The notes under the pieces are model-generated. The model was given only the letters and a program-made list of their open reading frames with translations. It was not told where the DNA came from and ran no database searches. From contig PCSG01000246.1 of NCBI GenBank assembly GCA_002772195.1, positions 1 to 5,657 of the forward strand: a DNA stretch of 5,657 nucleotides. Direction: 5' to 3'. Shown here one piece after another: positions 1 through 5,478 of the stretch. This DNA comes from Desulfobacterales bacterium CG23_combo_of_CG06-09_8_20_14_all_51_8. GTDB lineage: Bacteria; Desulfobacterota; Desulfobacteria; Desulfobacterales; Desulfosalsimonadaceae. Position 1 is the first letter of the stretch; each line of letters begins with the position of its first letter. A program made the position numbers and the translations under genes.

Positions 1-1
1 G

Positions 2-157
2 TCGGTTTTTCTGTTCGGGCTGTTTGAGAGGACCCTTCTTTATTTCATGCTGATTCAGAAGACCACGGATCTGGAAAAACTTGAAAGAATGCTCATTGAT
101 TTTATGTTAAAAGGGCTGGCCTTTGATTATCATAAAAAATTAAAAACGCCGGGATAA
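2..157 (+). CDS. C-terminal end of a TetR-family-like transcriptional regulator (partial)
   Basis: Open reading frame entering from the left edge, whose last 51 codons are visible and which stops with TAA at 155-157. The tail contains LFGLFERTLLYFML, then a charged stretch (KTTDLEKLERM), then LIDFMLKGLAFDY. Alternating amphipathic helices ending in an 'IDFMLKGL'-type helix are typical of the ligand-binding and dimerisation domain of TetR/AcrR regulators, where the last helices form the dimer interface. The DNA-binding helix-turn-helix would lie upstream, outside the window, so the assignment rests on the style of the C-terminus only. Such proteins usually repress an adjacent transporter or enzyme gene; none is visible on this side. 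A C-terminal helical domain of another regulator or a hypothetical protein is possible. Confidence 0.55.
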   Translation, partial: SVFLFGLFERTLLYFMLIQKTTDLEKLERMLIDFMLKGLAFDYHKKLKTPG

Positions 158-186
158 AGATCGGGCGGGCGCTGCAAACGTGAGGA

Positions 187-238
187 CAAAAAAATCGGCG
201 GCCGGCTTGCACAGAAAAGAAGCCGACCGCCGGGTTTT
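187..238 (-). terminator. Hairpin terminator between convergent genes, best for the minus-strand gene
   Basis: A 13-base left arm (196-208, cggcggccggctt) pairs with 220-232 (aagccgaccgccg) around an 11-base loop. The single mismatch is C-A on the + strand but becomes a U-G wobble on the minus strand. On the minus strand the stem is followed by A and seven T (complement of 188-194), a classic intrinsic terminator for the gene at 275-2149. On the + strand only four T follow, so it may stop the TetR-like gene less efficiently. Confidence 0.85.
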
Positions 239-274
239 GTCATGATTGCCGCCGGTATCAGAGCGGTTCAATAA

Positions 275-2149
275 TCAATGATGGGTAACTTCCGGCTCCG
301 GGGACGGCGCATTTTCCGTTTCCGGCGGGGTTTCTTTTGAAGCTTTTTCTTTTTCTGCTGCTGTGCCTTTTTTTTCTTCAGCCGCTGCCGCCCCGATGGC
401 TTCCTGTTCCCATAGGTTTTGTTTTAAAGATTCCAGCGCTTCCGCGATTTCTGCGGTTTTCTTTTCCAGCATGGCTTTTGCAGAAGGCGTATCAACCCCT
501 AACGCCGCGGCTTTTGCCAGATTTTTCAGCGCGGTTTCATATCCTTCTATGGACTTTTTCTCCGCGGCGACGTCGGCCTTGTAGATCATCAGCATAAAAT
601 CAATTTTGTTCAGCCGCTGGTCGACTTCTTTGCGGTGCGCCTGAGTCGGGGCAAATTCCTTAGCGGTGTAAAGGGTGGATTTGATGGTTTCAAAATCCAG
701 CAGTCCTTTGACCGCCGAAAGGGCTTCGGCTTTTTGAATATAATAATTGAAGGGCAGGACAAAGGCCTCGCTTCTGGAATAGTCTGATTTGACAGGTTCT
801 TCGAGAACCGCGCCCGGTACGGTCATGACCAGTTTTTTGCCGGTGGGTGAAAATTTTCCCTGCCAGATTTCCACGCTCTTGTCGGCGGGCTTGAGATAAT
901 AATGGCGAGTGTTCAAGGCGCTTGCCAGAATCAGAATGCCGAACACGCAGACAACAAGGCCGATGAGTATGGCCAGGGCCGGGCTCGTGGGCGGTTCCTT
1001 GGGTTCCGCGATTTTTGGCGAAATGGGTGGCACCGGAGGGGCAGGGGGGGTTACCTGCGGTTTCGGCGCTTCTTTGATGGCGTCTGTTTTGGGTTTTGAA
1101 GGTTTATCCGCCGGGGCTGGCTTTTTTTCAGGTGCTGGGGTAGGGGCTGGTTTTTCAGAGACGGCTTCTTTAAATGGCGCACTGACAGGTTCCTGTGCAG
1201 GTGGCTCGGGCACCGACCTTGCTTGCGGTTTTTCATCCGCTGGCTTCGGGGCCGGGGGAGTTTCGGGAGCGGCCGGAGGTTTCGATACGGCGGGTGTTTC
1301 CACTGGCGCGGGTTCTTTTTTAGCCTCCGGCTTTATCTCAGCTGATTCAGCCGCTTTTTGCTGAGGGGCCGCTTCAGCCGGGGGCGGCGTCGGTGCGGCC
1401 TTCACCTCGGGTTTTGCCGCTGCCGGCGCTGGTTCAGTCGCAGGTTTCGGGGCCGGTTCGGTGACGGTCAGATCAAAGGTTTTGACCAGCAGCGCCTGAA
1501 TTCGTTTTGCTTCAGCGGGATCTGTCGTATCAATGGCCGGCGGCGCTGAAAATTTTTTGTCAGCGTTTTCGTCGGTTTTTACCACATAGAGGTGATCCGG
1601 CTGCCAGGCGTCAAAGGACTGCTTTATGAGTTCGGCAATGGAGACGGGTTTTTTCTCAATCGGAGCCGGTTTTTGGGGAGCCGGAGCCTCTTTTTTGGGG
1701 GCTGGCACCGCAGCCGCTGGCTTTTCCGGAGTTGGTGCTTTTTTTGTCGGCGGCGGGGATACGGGTTTTTCAGTTTTTGTGCTTTTGGGGGCTTTGGCGA
1801 AGGCGGTCAGGTCAAATTGTCTGCCCATAAGTTCTTTCAGGGTTTTGGCGCTTGCCTTGTCGGTGGTTTCGATAACCGGCGGGGCTGTGAAATTTTTCGC
1901 ATCATTTTCATTCACTGGAGCGGCATAGACTTTATCCGGGGCCCAGGAACCGAAATCCTTGGCGAGTAAAGATTTTAATGTCGGTTTTTTCTTTGGGGCC
2001 GCTGTTTTTGATTCTGCCGCAGTTTTCTTAGGAGTTGCCTTTTTGACGTCCTTTGAGGGGATGGAAGGGGCGCTCTTTTTTGACTCGTCTGCCTTTTTAG
2101 CGGCGGCTTTCTTCTTGGTGGTGGATTTGGTTAAACTTTTTTTTCCCAT
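275..2149 (-). CDS. Pro/Ala/Lys-rich single-pass membrane protein with a duplicated module
   Basis: Encodes 624 residues and matches no named family I recognise. ATG at 2149 is preceded by AAGAGG five bases upstream. Residues 1-54 are lysine-rich (KKK, AAAKK), resembling histone-H1-like tails. Residues 55-115 and 167-228 are two copies of one module sharing F-x-x-W-x-P-D, Y, EN, F-x-APP-x-I-x-TTD, AxAK and FDLT. Pro/Ala/Lys/Glu-rich linkers fill 116-166 and 229-389. About residues 390-412 (ALAILIGLVVCVFGILILAS) form one membrane segment. The C-terminal region (about 413-590) begins with NTRHYYLKP, is largely helical and may be coiled or TPR-like, and ends in an acidic/Pro tail finishing HH. 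No N-terminal signal peptide is seen, so the long N-terminal part is probably cytoplasmic and the helical domain periplasmic (inferred). The gene stands alone, transcribed divergently from larE, and ends at the hairpin at 187-238. A structural or scaffold role is possible; no enzyme motif is visible. Confidence 0.85.
   Translation of the reverse strand: MGKKSLTKSTTKKKAAAKKADESKKSAPSIPSKDVKKATPKKTAAESKTAAPKKKPTLKSLLAKDFGSWAPDKVYAAPVNENDAKNFTAPPVIETTDKASAKTLKELMGRQFDLTAFAKAPKSTKTEKPVSPPPTKKAPTPEKPAAAVPAPKKEAPAPQKPAPIEKKPVSIAELIKQSFDAWQPDHLYVVKTDENADKKFSAPPAIDTTDPAEAKRIQALLVKTFDLTVTEPAPKPATEPAPAAAKPEVKAAPTPPPAEAAPQQKAAESAEIKPEAKKEPAPVETPAVSKPPAAPETPPAPKPADEKPQARSVPEPPAQEPVSAPFKEAVSEKPAPTPAPEKKPAPADKPSKPKTDAIKEAPKPQVTPPAPPVPPISPKIAEPKEPPTSPALAILIGLVVCVFGILILASALNTRHYYLKPADKSVEIWQGKFSPTGKKLVMTVPGAVLEEPVKSDYSRSEAFVLPFNYYIQKAEALSAVKGLLDFETIKSTLYTAKEFAPTQAHRKEVDQRLNKIDFMLMIYKADVAAEKKSIEGYETALKNLAKAAALGVDTPSAKAMLEKKTAEIAEALESLKQNLWEQEAIGAAAAEEKKGTAAEKEKASKETPPETENAPSPEPEVTHH
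1466..1651 (-). repeat. Protein-level repeat, copy 2 (residues 167-228)
   Basis: Second copy of the module in the 624-residue protein. By hand alignment about 25 of 55 positions match copy 1 (1805-1987), including W-x-PD, Y, EN, K, F-x-APP-x-I, TTD, AxAK and FDLT at its end. The linker between the copies is Pro/Ala/Lys-rich. It is best explained as an old tandem duplication of a small folded domain. Confidence 0.8.
1805..1987 (-). repeat. Protein-level repeat, copy 1 (residues 55-115)
   Basis: First copy of the module described for copy 2. It starts KPTLKSLLAKDFGSW and ends RQFDLT. The match is clear in protein but not in DNA, so the duplication is old and both copies have been kept under selection. 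Confidence 0.8.
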
Positions 2150-2160
2150 GGAAACCTCTT

Positions 2161-2236
2161 TCGATTTTTTCTGAGATTTGGTATAATTAGTTAAAAAATT
2201 TGAGATTTTTATATTATAAAGGTTAGTTTATATAAG
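2161..2236. promoter_or_regulatory. AT-rich divergent promoter region
   Basis: This stretch between the two divergent genes is almost purely A/T, in sharp contrast to the coding DNA on both sides. On the + strand, TGGTATAAT at 2179-2187 is a perfect extended -10 element (TGnTATAAT) that could drive larE with a start near 2194. On the minus strand, TATAAT (complement of 2213-2218) could drive the 624-residue gene with a leader of about 57 bases. No good -35 box is seen for either. The two candidate -10 elements lie about 25 bases apart on opposite strands, so the polymerases could interfere with each other. Confidence 0.45.
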
Positions 2237-2266
2237 AACCTTGGGCTTTTGTAAACATTTTTTTGC

Positions 2267-2307
2267 CGGGCGTTGGCCCGAGTCTGCCCTGACTAAAGGG
2301 CATGACT
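2267..2307 (+). promoter_or_regulatory. Two adjacent hairpins in the larE leader
   Basis: Hairpin A pairs CGGGC (2267-2271) with GCCCG (2276-2280) around a GTTG loop. Hairpin B pairs AGTC plus TGCCCT (2281-2290) with AGGGCA (2297-2302) and, past one bulged T, GACT (2304-2307). They abut with no gap and sit between the candidate promoter and the larE start. No T run follows, so they are not an ordinary terminator. They match no riboswitch class I recognise. They could affect mRNA stability or translation, or be remnants of coding sequence, since this stretch is open in the larE frame. Confidence 0.4.
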
Positions 2308-2336
2308 GTAATAAAGATAATTTGAATTTAAAACAA

Positions 2337-3170
2337 ATGGATGCGTTGGTTTTAAAACAAAAAACGCTGGAAGCAATTTTAAAAAAATACGGGTCCCTGG
2401 CAGTGGCTTTTTCCGGCGGAGTGGACAGCACCTTCCTCCTGGCCGTTGCCAAGTTTGTGTTTGCAGATGCTTTGCGTCTTCTGGCCGTCACGGTTGTTTC
2501 GCCCCTTCATCATGAAAAAGATATGATGTTTGCGGAAACATTTGCCCGGCAAAACAATATCCGGCATATTTCCTTGCGTTCCGACGAAATGATGTCCGAG
2601 GCGTTTTTGCGCAATCCGCCGGACCGCTGCTACATCTGTAAAAAAATGGTTTTTCGGATCATTATGGAAGCGGCGCAACAGGCGGGAATAGAGACCGTGG
2701 CCCATGGGGAAAATGTGGATGACGGCCGGGCCTATCGTCCGGGCATGCGGGCCGCTGAAGAAATGGGGATTATCGCCCCTCTGGCCGACGCCGGCCTGAC
2801 AAAAGACGACATACGCCGGCTTTCCCGGCAAATGGGCCTTGCCACCTGGAACCAGCCCGCCTCCGGATGTCTTGCCACCCGCATCCCTTATCATTCGCCC
2901 ATTACTCTGGAGAAGCTGCAAATGGTGGCGTCTGCTGAACAGGTGCTGGAAGGTCTGGGATTTCCCATCTCCCGGGTCCGGCATCATGGGGACCTGGCGA
3001 AAATCGAAGTGCCGGAAGAGATGCTTGAAAAGCTTCTGGTCCCCTCCGTTCGCCGGCCGCTTCTGGAAGCCTTCAAACAAATCGGCTTCCGCTATGTTTC
3101 CTTGGACCTGGAAGGCCATCAGTCCGGCCGTCTGGAAAGGTCCATCCATTCTTTGAGCGATCCTGTTTAA
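2337..3170 (+). CDS. larE: LarE, ATP-dependent sulfurtransferase of nickel-pincer cofactor synthesis
   Basis: 277 residues, the usual LarE length. LarE adenylates the carboxylates of pyridinium-3,5-biscarboxylate mononucleotide (the LarB product) and replaces them with thiocarboxylates. LarC then inserts nickel to give the NPN cofactor used by lactate racemase LarA and relatives. The protein acts in the cytoplasm. Visible motifs are the PP-loop SGGVDS (26-31), CYIC (Cys98 and Cys101), AHGENVDDGRAYRPG (about 122-136), ASGCLATRIPY with Cys178, and YVSLDLEGHQSG near the end. Cys178 corresponds to the sacrificial cysteine of Lactobacillus LarE. Together with the CxxC pair it forms the three-cysteine set linked in other LarE proteins to a [4Fe-4S] cluster that can donate sulfur repeatedly. 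I chose ATG 2337 because the product then begins in family style (MDALVLKQKTLEAILKKYG). The frame runs open to TTG 2241, but those extra 32 residues look unrelated. No strong ribosome-binding site is visible at either start. No larA, larB or larC is in the window. Confidence 0.9.
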   Translation: MDALVLKQKTLEAILKKYGSLAVAFSGGVDSTFLLAVAKFVFADALRLLAVTVVSPLHHEKDMMFAETFARQNNIRHISLRSDEMMSEAFLRNPPDRCYICKKMVFRIIMEAAQQAGIETVAHGENVDDGRAYRPGMRAAEEMGIIAPLADAGLTKDDIRRLSRQMGLATWNQPASGCLATRIPYHSPITLEKLQMVASAEQVLEGLGFPISRVRHHGDLAKIEVPEEMLEKLLVPSVRRPLLEAFKQIGFRYVSLDLEGHQSGRLERSIHSLSDPV

Positions 3171-3188
3171 AATTTTCTCGCCTTTTGC

Positions 3189-3216
3189 TTGATTCCTTGT
3201 CCTTGCGTCTTATCTT
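3189..3216 (+). promoter_or_regulatory. Weak candidate promoter before the FKBP-like gene
   Basis: TTGATT (3189-3194) and TATCTT (3211-3216) are 16 bases apart, a partial match to a sigma-70 promoter. The inverted repeat at 3223-3250 lies directly downstream, where a bound repressor could block initiation. No better -35/-10 pair was found in this gap. Confidence 0.25.
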
Positions 3217-3222
3217 TTTAAA

Positions 3223-3250
3223 ACATGGTTATATATGAATCAAACCATGT
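3223..3250. promoter_or_regulatory. Inverted repeat, possible operator
   Basis: A perfect 8-base inverted repeat, ACATGGTT (3223-3230) and AACCATGT (3243-3250), with a 12-base AT-rich centre. It lies in the gap between larE and the FKBP-like gene. It lacks a trailing T run, so it is a poor terminator. Its symmetry and spacing fit a binding site for a dimeric regulator. Confidence 0.4.
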
Positions 3251-3297
3251 GTCCTGGACCGGGCTTCGTATTGCTGTTTAACACTTTAAAAGAATGC

Positions 3298-3303
3298 GAG
3301 GTG
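3298..3303 (+). promoter_or_regulatory. Ribosome binding site GAGGTG for the gene at 3308
   Basis: GAGGTG lies with its GAGG core six bases before ATG 3308, a good Shine-Dalgarno match. It fixes the start of the FKBP-like reading frame. Confidence 0.7.
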
Positions 3304-3307
3304 CCGT

Positions 3308-3874
3308 ATGAATTACATTACTCAAGACAGCCTGGCGGAGATTGAATTTCAACTCCGCTGGAAAAGCAGCGAAGCCGAACACGAAGAACGGTTACTGACC
3401 AAAGTGAATTTCTGGCGGGATATTCTGCCGCCGGGGGTTTCCAATCAACTGATGGGAAAACGATCCGGCGACCGTGTGGAGGCCAGTTATACGCCTCAGG
3501 CAGGGCTTCTGCCGAACTCCCCCGCCAACCGGATCACGGTCAACCGGAATCAATTTTTCTCCGAAACCCTGACGCCTCGGTACGGAAGGTTTTATCCCCT
3601 TGGGGTGCTCAGGGGCTTGCCTTGTGTTTTTCCCGGAAACATCAAACCGTTTCGCGTTAAAGGAATTGACGAGACCTGCATACAGGCCGATCTGAACCAT
3701 CCCCTGGCGGATGTCGGCCTGGATTTGACCGCCGAGGTGCAGGATACGTTTGTCAAACCCTCCAAGCATGGATGTGCTGGATCTCATGAGCGCCTGGCGG
3801 TCCCATGTCCCGGAAAATTCCGGCGTGAAATCCCTGACAGGGCTGGGAATGAACGCGGCGGAAATGGCGGCTAA
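3308..3874 (+). CDS. FKBP-type peptidyl-prolyl isomerase-like N-terminal half, with an out-of-frame tail
   Basis: 188 codons, of which about the first 149 look genuine. The start is MNYITQDSLAEIEFQLRWK, then NFWRDILPPG, GKRSGDRVE (about 50-58), RYGRFYPLGVLRGLPCVFPGN, and finally ADLNHPLADVGLDLTAEV (about 127-144). NHPLA followed by a hydrophobic beta strand is the closing signature of SlyD/FKBP-like domains. Such domains catalyse prolyl isomerisation or act as chaperones; whether this one is active cannot be judged. After about residue 150 the sequence becomes SKHGCAGSHERLAVPCPGK and so on, a shadow of the methyltransferase gene read in the wrong frame, ending at TAA 3872-3874. The ribosome binding site GAGGTG supports ATG 3308. 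It overlaps the methyltransferase frame by about 107-125 bases. Confidence 0.6.
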   Translation: MNYITQDSLAEIEFQLRWKSSEAEHEERLLTKVNFWRDILPPGVSNQLMGKRSGDRVEASYTPQAGLLPNSPANRITVNRNQFFSETLTPRYGRFYPLGVLRGLPCVFPGNIKPFRVKGIDETCIQADLNHPLADVGLDLTAEVQDTFVKPSKHGCAGSHERLAVPCPGKFRREIPDRAGNERGGNGG

Positions 3875-4277
3875 TCCGCAGTTGACGGATTTTAAGGTCC
3901 ATGACCTGAACCAGAATCCGCAATTGCCCTCCGCGGACAAGTCTTTTGACCTCTCGCTCTGCACGGTTTCAGTGGAATACCTGATCCATCCGGATGCGGT
4001 GTTTGCGGAGGTCGCCCGAGTGCTGCGGCCCGGCGGTGTGTTTGCGCTGACCTTTTCAAACCGCTGGTTTCCGCCCAAGGCCATCCGCGTGTGGCCCGGT
4101 CTTCACGAATTTGAGCGCATGGGCCTGGTGCTGGAATATTTCCTGCGGTCCGGAAAATTTGCGGACTTGCATACATTTTCATCCAGGGGATGGCCCCGTC
4201 CGGAATCGGATAAATATTATCCGCAGTTCCTGAAATCCGATCCTGTGTATGCGGTGTGGGGGAAAACCCGAAAATAG
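3768..4277 (+). CDS. SAM-dependent methyltransferase domain (C-terminal half)
   Basis: About 169 codons of a class I methyltransferase-like fold. MDVLDLMSAWRSHVP takes the place of the usual glycine-rich SAM motif I (V-L-D-L is kept but GCG is replaced by MSA). It is followed by TGLGMNAAEMAANPQL, VHDLNQNPQLP, SFDLSLCTVSVEYL, EVARVLRPGGVFALTFSNRW and WPGLHEFERMGLVLEYFL. SFD, VLRPGG and the following hydrophobic strand are standard methyltransferase motifs. The substrate is unknown. The helix that normally precedes motif I is missing. The start is uncertain: ATG 3768 has no ribosome binding site, while in-frame TTG 3750 has AGGA five bases upstream, which would allow reinitiation or coupled translation. 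A terminator hairpin follows at 4301. Confidence 0.7.
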   Translation: MDVLDLMSAWRSHVPENSGVKSLTGLGMNAAEMAANPQLTDFKVHDLNQNPQLPSADKSFDLSLCTVSVEYLIHPDAVFAEVARVLRPGGVFALTFSNRWFPPKAIRVWPGLHEFERMGLVLEYFLRSGKFADLHTFSSRGWPRPESDKYYPQFLKSDPVYAVWGKTRK

Positions 4278-4291
4278 CTTGATCTTCGGAA

Positions 4292-4313
4292 ATGAATAAA
4301 AAAAGGCTGAAGG
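4292..4313. repeat. 22-base near-identical repeat, left copy
   Basis: ATGAATAAA followed by AAAAGGCTGAAGG. It matches 5457-5478 at 20 of 22 positions. It forms the left arm and upstream flank of the hairpin before the AT-rich gene. Confidence 0.7.
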
Positions 4314-4344
4314 CGGGAAATCCCCTTCAGCCTTTTACTTTTTC
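4301..4344 (+). terminator. Strong intrinsic terminator after the methyltransferase frame
   Basis: A perfect 13-base stem, AAAAGGCTGAAGG (4301-4313) with CCTTCAGCCTTTT (4324-4336), has a 10-base loop and is followed by ACTTTTT. It is symmetric enough to work in both directions. Its left arm and upstream flank nearly match those of the hairpin at 5463-5525. Confidence 0.9.
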
Positions 4345-4480
4345 CCTTTGATCTTTCAGATTTGAAATATCTATCAATATTTTATAAAGACGACAAAGTC
4401 CCATTCAGTGATTATATTATAGTTTAGAGGAACCAATTCTGGCAAAAGCCCTTCCTAAAACCCTTTTCAACATATGTCCT

Positions 4481-4517
4481 TTGTCAGAGTTTGATTAATC
4501 AGTATTTATCAGTGATT
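4481..4517 (+). promoter_or_regulatory. Candidate promoter of the AT-rich gene, with an embedded palindrome
   Basis: TTGTCA (4481-4486; five of six -35 matches) and TATTTA (4503-4508) are 16 bases apart and would start transcription about 40 bases before the ATG. The spacer holds a perfect 10-base palindrome TGATTAATCA (4492-4501). The 9-base word TCAGTGATT at 4509-4517 also occurs at 4405-4413. Both are possible regulator contacts. Further upstream, 4345-4480 holds nothing else I can support beyond AT-rich sequence with a weaker TTGAAA/TATAAA pair (4362-4388, spacer only 15). Confidence 0.35.
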
Positions 4518-4543
4518 CAAGAAACATGAATTGAAAAAAGTTG

Positions 4544-4549
4544 AGGAGG
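4544..4549 (+). promoter_or_regulatory. Ribosome binding site AGGAGG for the AT-rich gene
   Basis: A consensus AGGAGG five bases before ATG 4555 is the best Shine-Dalgarno sequence in the window. It argues that this gene is expressed despite its unusual composition. Confidence 0.85.
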
Positions 4550-4554
4550 CTTAA

Positions 4555-5451
4555 ATGTTAAGTAAAACAAAATTTCAGCAAAATACTTCATTAATTGTTT
4601 GTCCTTTGGAAAGAGTAGAATTTAATTTTCAAAGTGTAAATTTTGAAACAGGTTCTGCAAATTCACCTCTTGAAATTTGTTTGAATTATGGATGTAATTT
4701 TGCAGATGATTCAAATCATTTATCAGAAAATTTTTGTAAATGTCCTGAAGACCTGAATTCTTATGAAGCTAATGTGATAGAGCGACGATATCTTTATTTA
4801 AATAAATATAATCCTATGAAAAAAAATTTTTGGGAATTTGTAGCTTTAAACAAAGGGAAATTTAAACCAGAAATTGCCGCAAAATTATTTACTTGCGCAC
4901 TTGAGAAATTTTCAATTTATAGTGAGCCGCTCTCTAAAGATGATTTTGCAGATTGCAGTTTTTGTAAGTTTGCTTGCGAAGATAAAATAAATAAAATTAT
5001 TGGTAATGCAGATGGGGAATACACTTTAAAGGATATGATAGAAACTTGTAATTGTCCTCCAGATATGACTCTGGATTTTTATGATGAGGTTTATTGTTTG
5101 TATAAAAAACAAGAGCCTGCACAATTTTCGGATTTAGAAATAAAATTTAATAGAAAAGAATTTCAAAAATTCGTTTCTTCTGATGGTATTCATATCATAA
5201 AAAAGTTAAATAATCTTAAAATAGAAAAAAAGCTTTCAACTCAAGAGCGTCATTATTTCTCCAATTATTATCTAAGTTTGATGAAGACTCAAGCTCGTCA
5301 CAGTGACGATGAATTTAAGAATATTGTTTTAAAATGGATTGATGAAAAAAATAAACGAAGATTGCATAAAAAAAATGTGATTGATCTTTATGCATTAAAC
5401 CTCAAGGCAAGGATCAAGGAGGATTATTCACGAGCCGATCGAACTCGATAA
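4555..5451 (+). CDS. Cysteine-rich orphan protein with two copies of a Cys module
   Basis: 298 residues; I do not recognise the family. There are 12 cysteines, 11 within two similar modules. Module 1 (about 16-83) has C16-x-L-E-R, C42-x4-C47, C61-K-C63-P-x-D and Y-L-Y. Module 2 (about 114-185) has C114-x-L-E-K, C134-x2-C137-x3-C141, C165-N-C167-P-x-D and Y-C-L-Y. This pattern suggests two metal sites (zinc or iron-sulfur) rather than disulfides, given the lack of a signal peptide or membrane segment. Residues about 190-298 are charged and mainly helical, strongly basic around KWIDEKNKRRLHKKN, and could bind nucleic acid or a partner (inference). Codons are overwhelmingly A/T-ending, so the gene is far more AT-rich than its neighbours, indicating horizontal acquisition. 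It has its own strong ribosome binding site and stands alone between two related hairpins. The last codons (SRADRTR) return to GC-richer sequence. Confidence 0.85.
   Translation: MLSKTKFQQNTSLIVCPLERVEFNFQSVNFETGSANSPLEICLNYGCNFADDSNHLSENFCKCPEDLNSYEANVIERRYLYLNKYNPMKKNFWEFVALNKGKFKPEIAAKLFTCALEKFSIYSEPLSKDDFADCSFCKFACEDKINKIIGNADGEYTLKDMIETCNCPPDMTLDFYDEVYCLYKKQEPAQFSDLEIKFNRKEFQKFVSSDGIHIIKKLNNLKIEKKLSTQERHYFSNYYLSLMKTQARHSDDEFKNIVLKWIDEKNKRRLHKKNVIDLYALNLKARIKEDYSRADRTR
4600..4803 (+). repeat. Cys module, copy 1 (residues 16-83)
   Basis: First module of the orphan protein: C-x-L-E-R, then C-x4-C, then C-x-C-P-x-D, then a helix ending Y-L-Y. The same order of marks recurs at 4894-5109. The DNA itself is not obviously repeated, so the duplication is old. 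Confidence 0.6.
4894..5109 (+). repeat. Cys module, copy 2 (residues 114-185)
   Basis: Second module, with an extra cysteine (C134) making CxxCxxxC and about ten more residues before the CxCP motif than copy 1. It ends with Y-C-L-Y-K-K, aligning with Y-L-Y-L-N-K of copy 1. Confidence 0.6.
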
Positions 5452-5456
5452 ATATA

Positions 5457-5478
5457 ATGAATAAAGAAAGACTGAAGG
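5457..5478. repeat. 22-base near-identical repeat, right copy
   Basis: ATGAATAAA followed by GAAAGACTGAAGG, just past the stop of the AT-rich gene and in the same orientation as the copy at 4292-4313. The two copies bracket about 1.15 kb holding only that gene. Confidence 0.7.

Larger units (their letters stand above)
3308..4277 (+). pseudogene. FKBP-domain/SAM-methyltransferase gene, apparently split by internal deletion and frameshift
   Basis: Two partial proteins in different frames follow each other here. The first is in the frame of 3308 up to about codon 149; the second is in the frame of 3768 from MDVLDLM onward. I recall homologues in which an FKBP-like N-terminal region and this methyltransferase form a single protein of roughly 370-400 residues. 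The linker expected between the EV strand and the KPG-x-x-VLDLM motif is absent here; I estimate 60-90 residues are missing. The join lies around 3755-3767. Each half is otherwise well preserved, so the event is recent, or the two parts are still made separately. Confidence 0.6.

Noticed and set aside
909..1364. 151-codon Gly/Ala-rich open frame on the + strand inside the 624-residue gene
   Set aside because: The Gly/Ala composition is what the complement of Pro/Ala-coding repeats produces; the minus-strand frame has a module duplication, a membrane segment and a ribosome binding site.
1021..1460. Tandem DNA repeats in the Pro/Ala-rich coding stretch
   Set aside because: Short words recur irregularly, as expected from biased amino acid content; no regular repeat unit or spacing was found.
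2241..2336. N-terminal extension of LarE from TTG 2241
   Set aside because: The extra residues (GFCKHFFAGRW and onward) look unlike LarE, and starting at ATG 2337 gives the normal family N-terminus and length.
2379..3149. 256-codon open frame on the minus strand opposite larE
   Set aside because: It is a shadow of a strongly recognised LarE coding sequence; its translation has no motif or family-like character.
3392..4084. 230-codon minus-strand frame opposite the FKBP/methyltransferase locus
   Set aside because: It spans the junction of two recognisable + strand domains and shows no recognisable motif, so it is taken as an antisense shadow.
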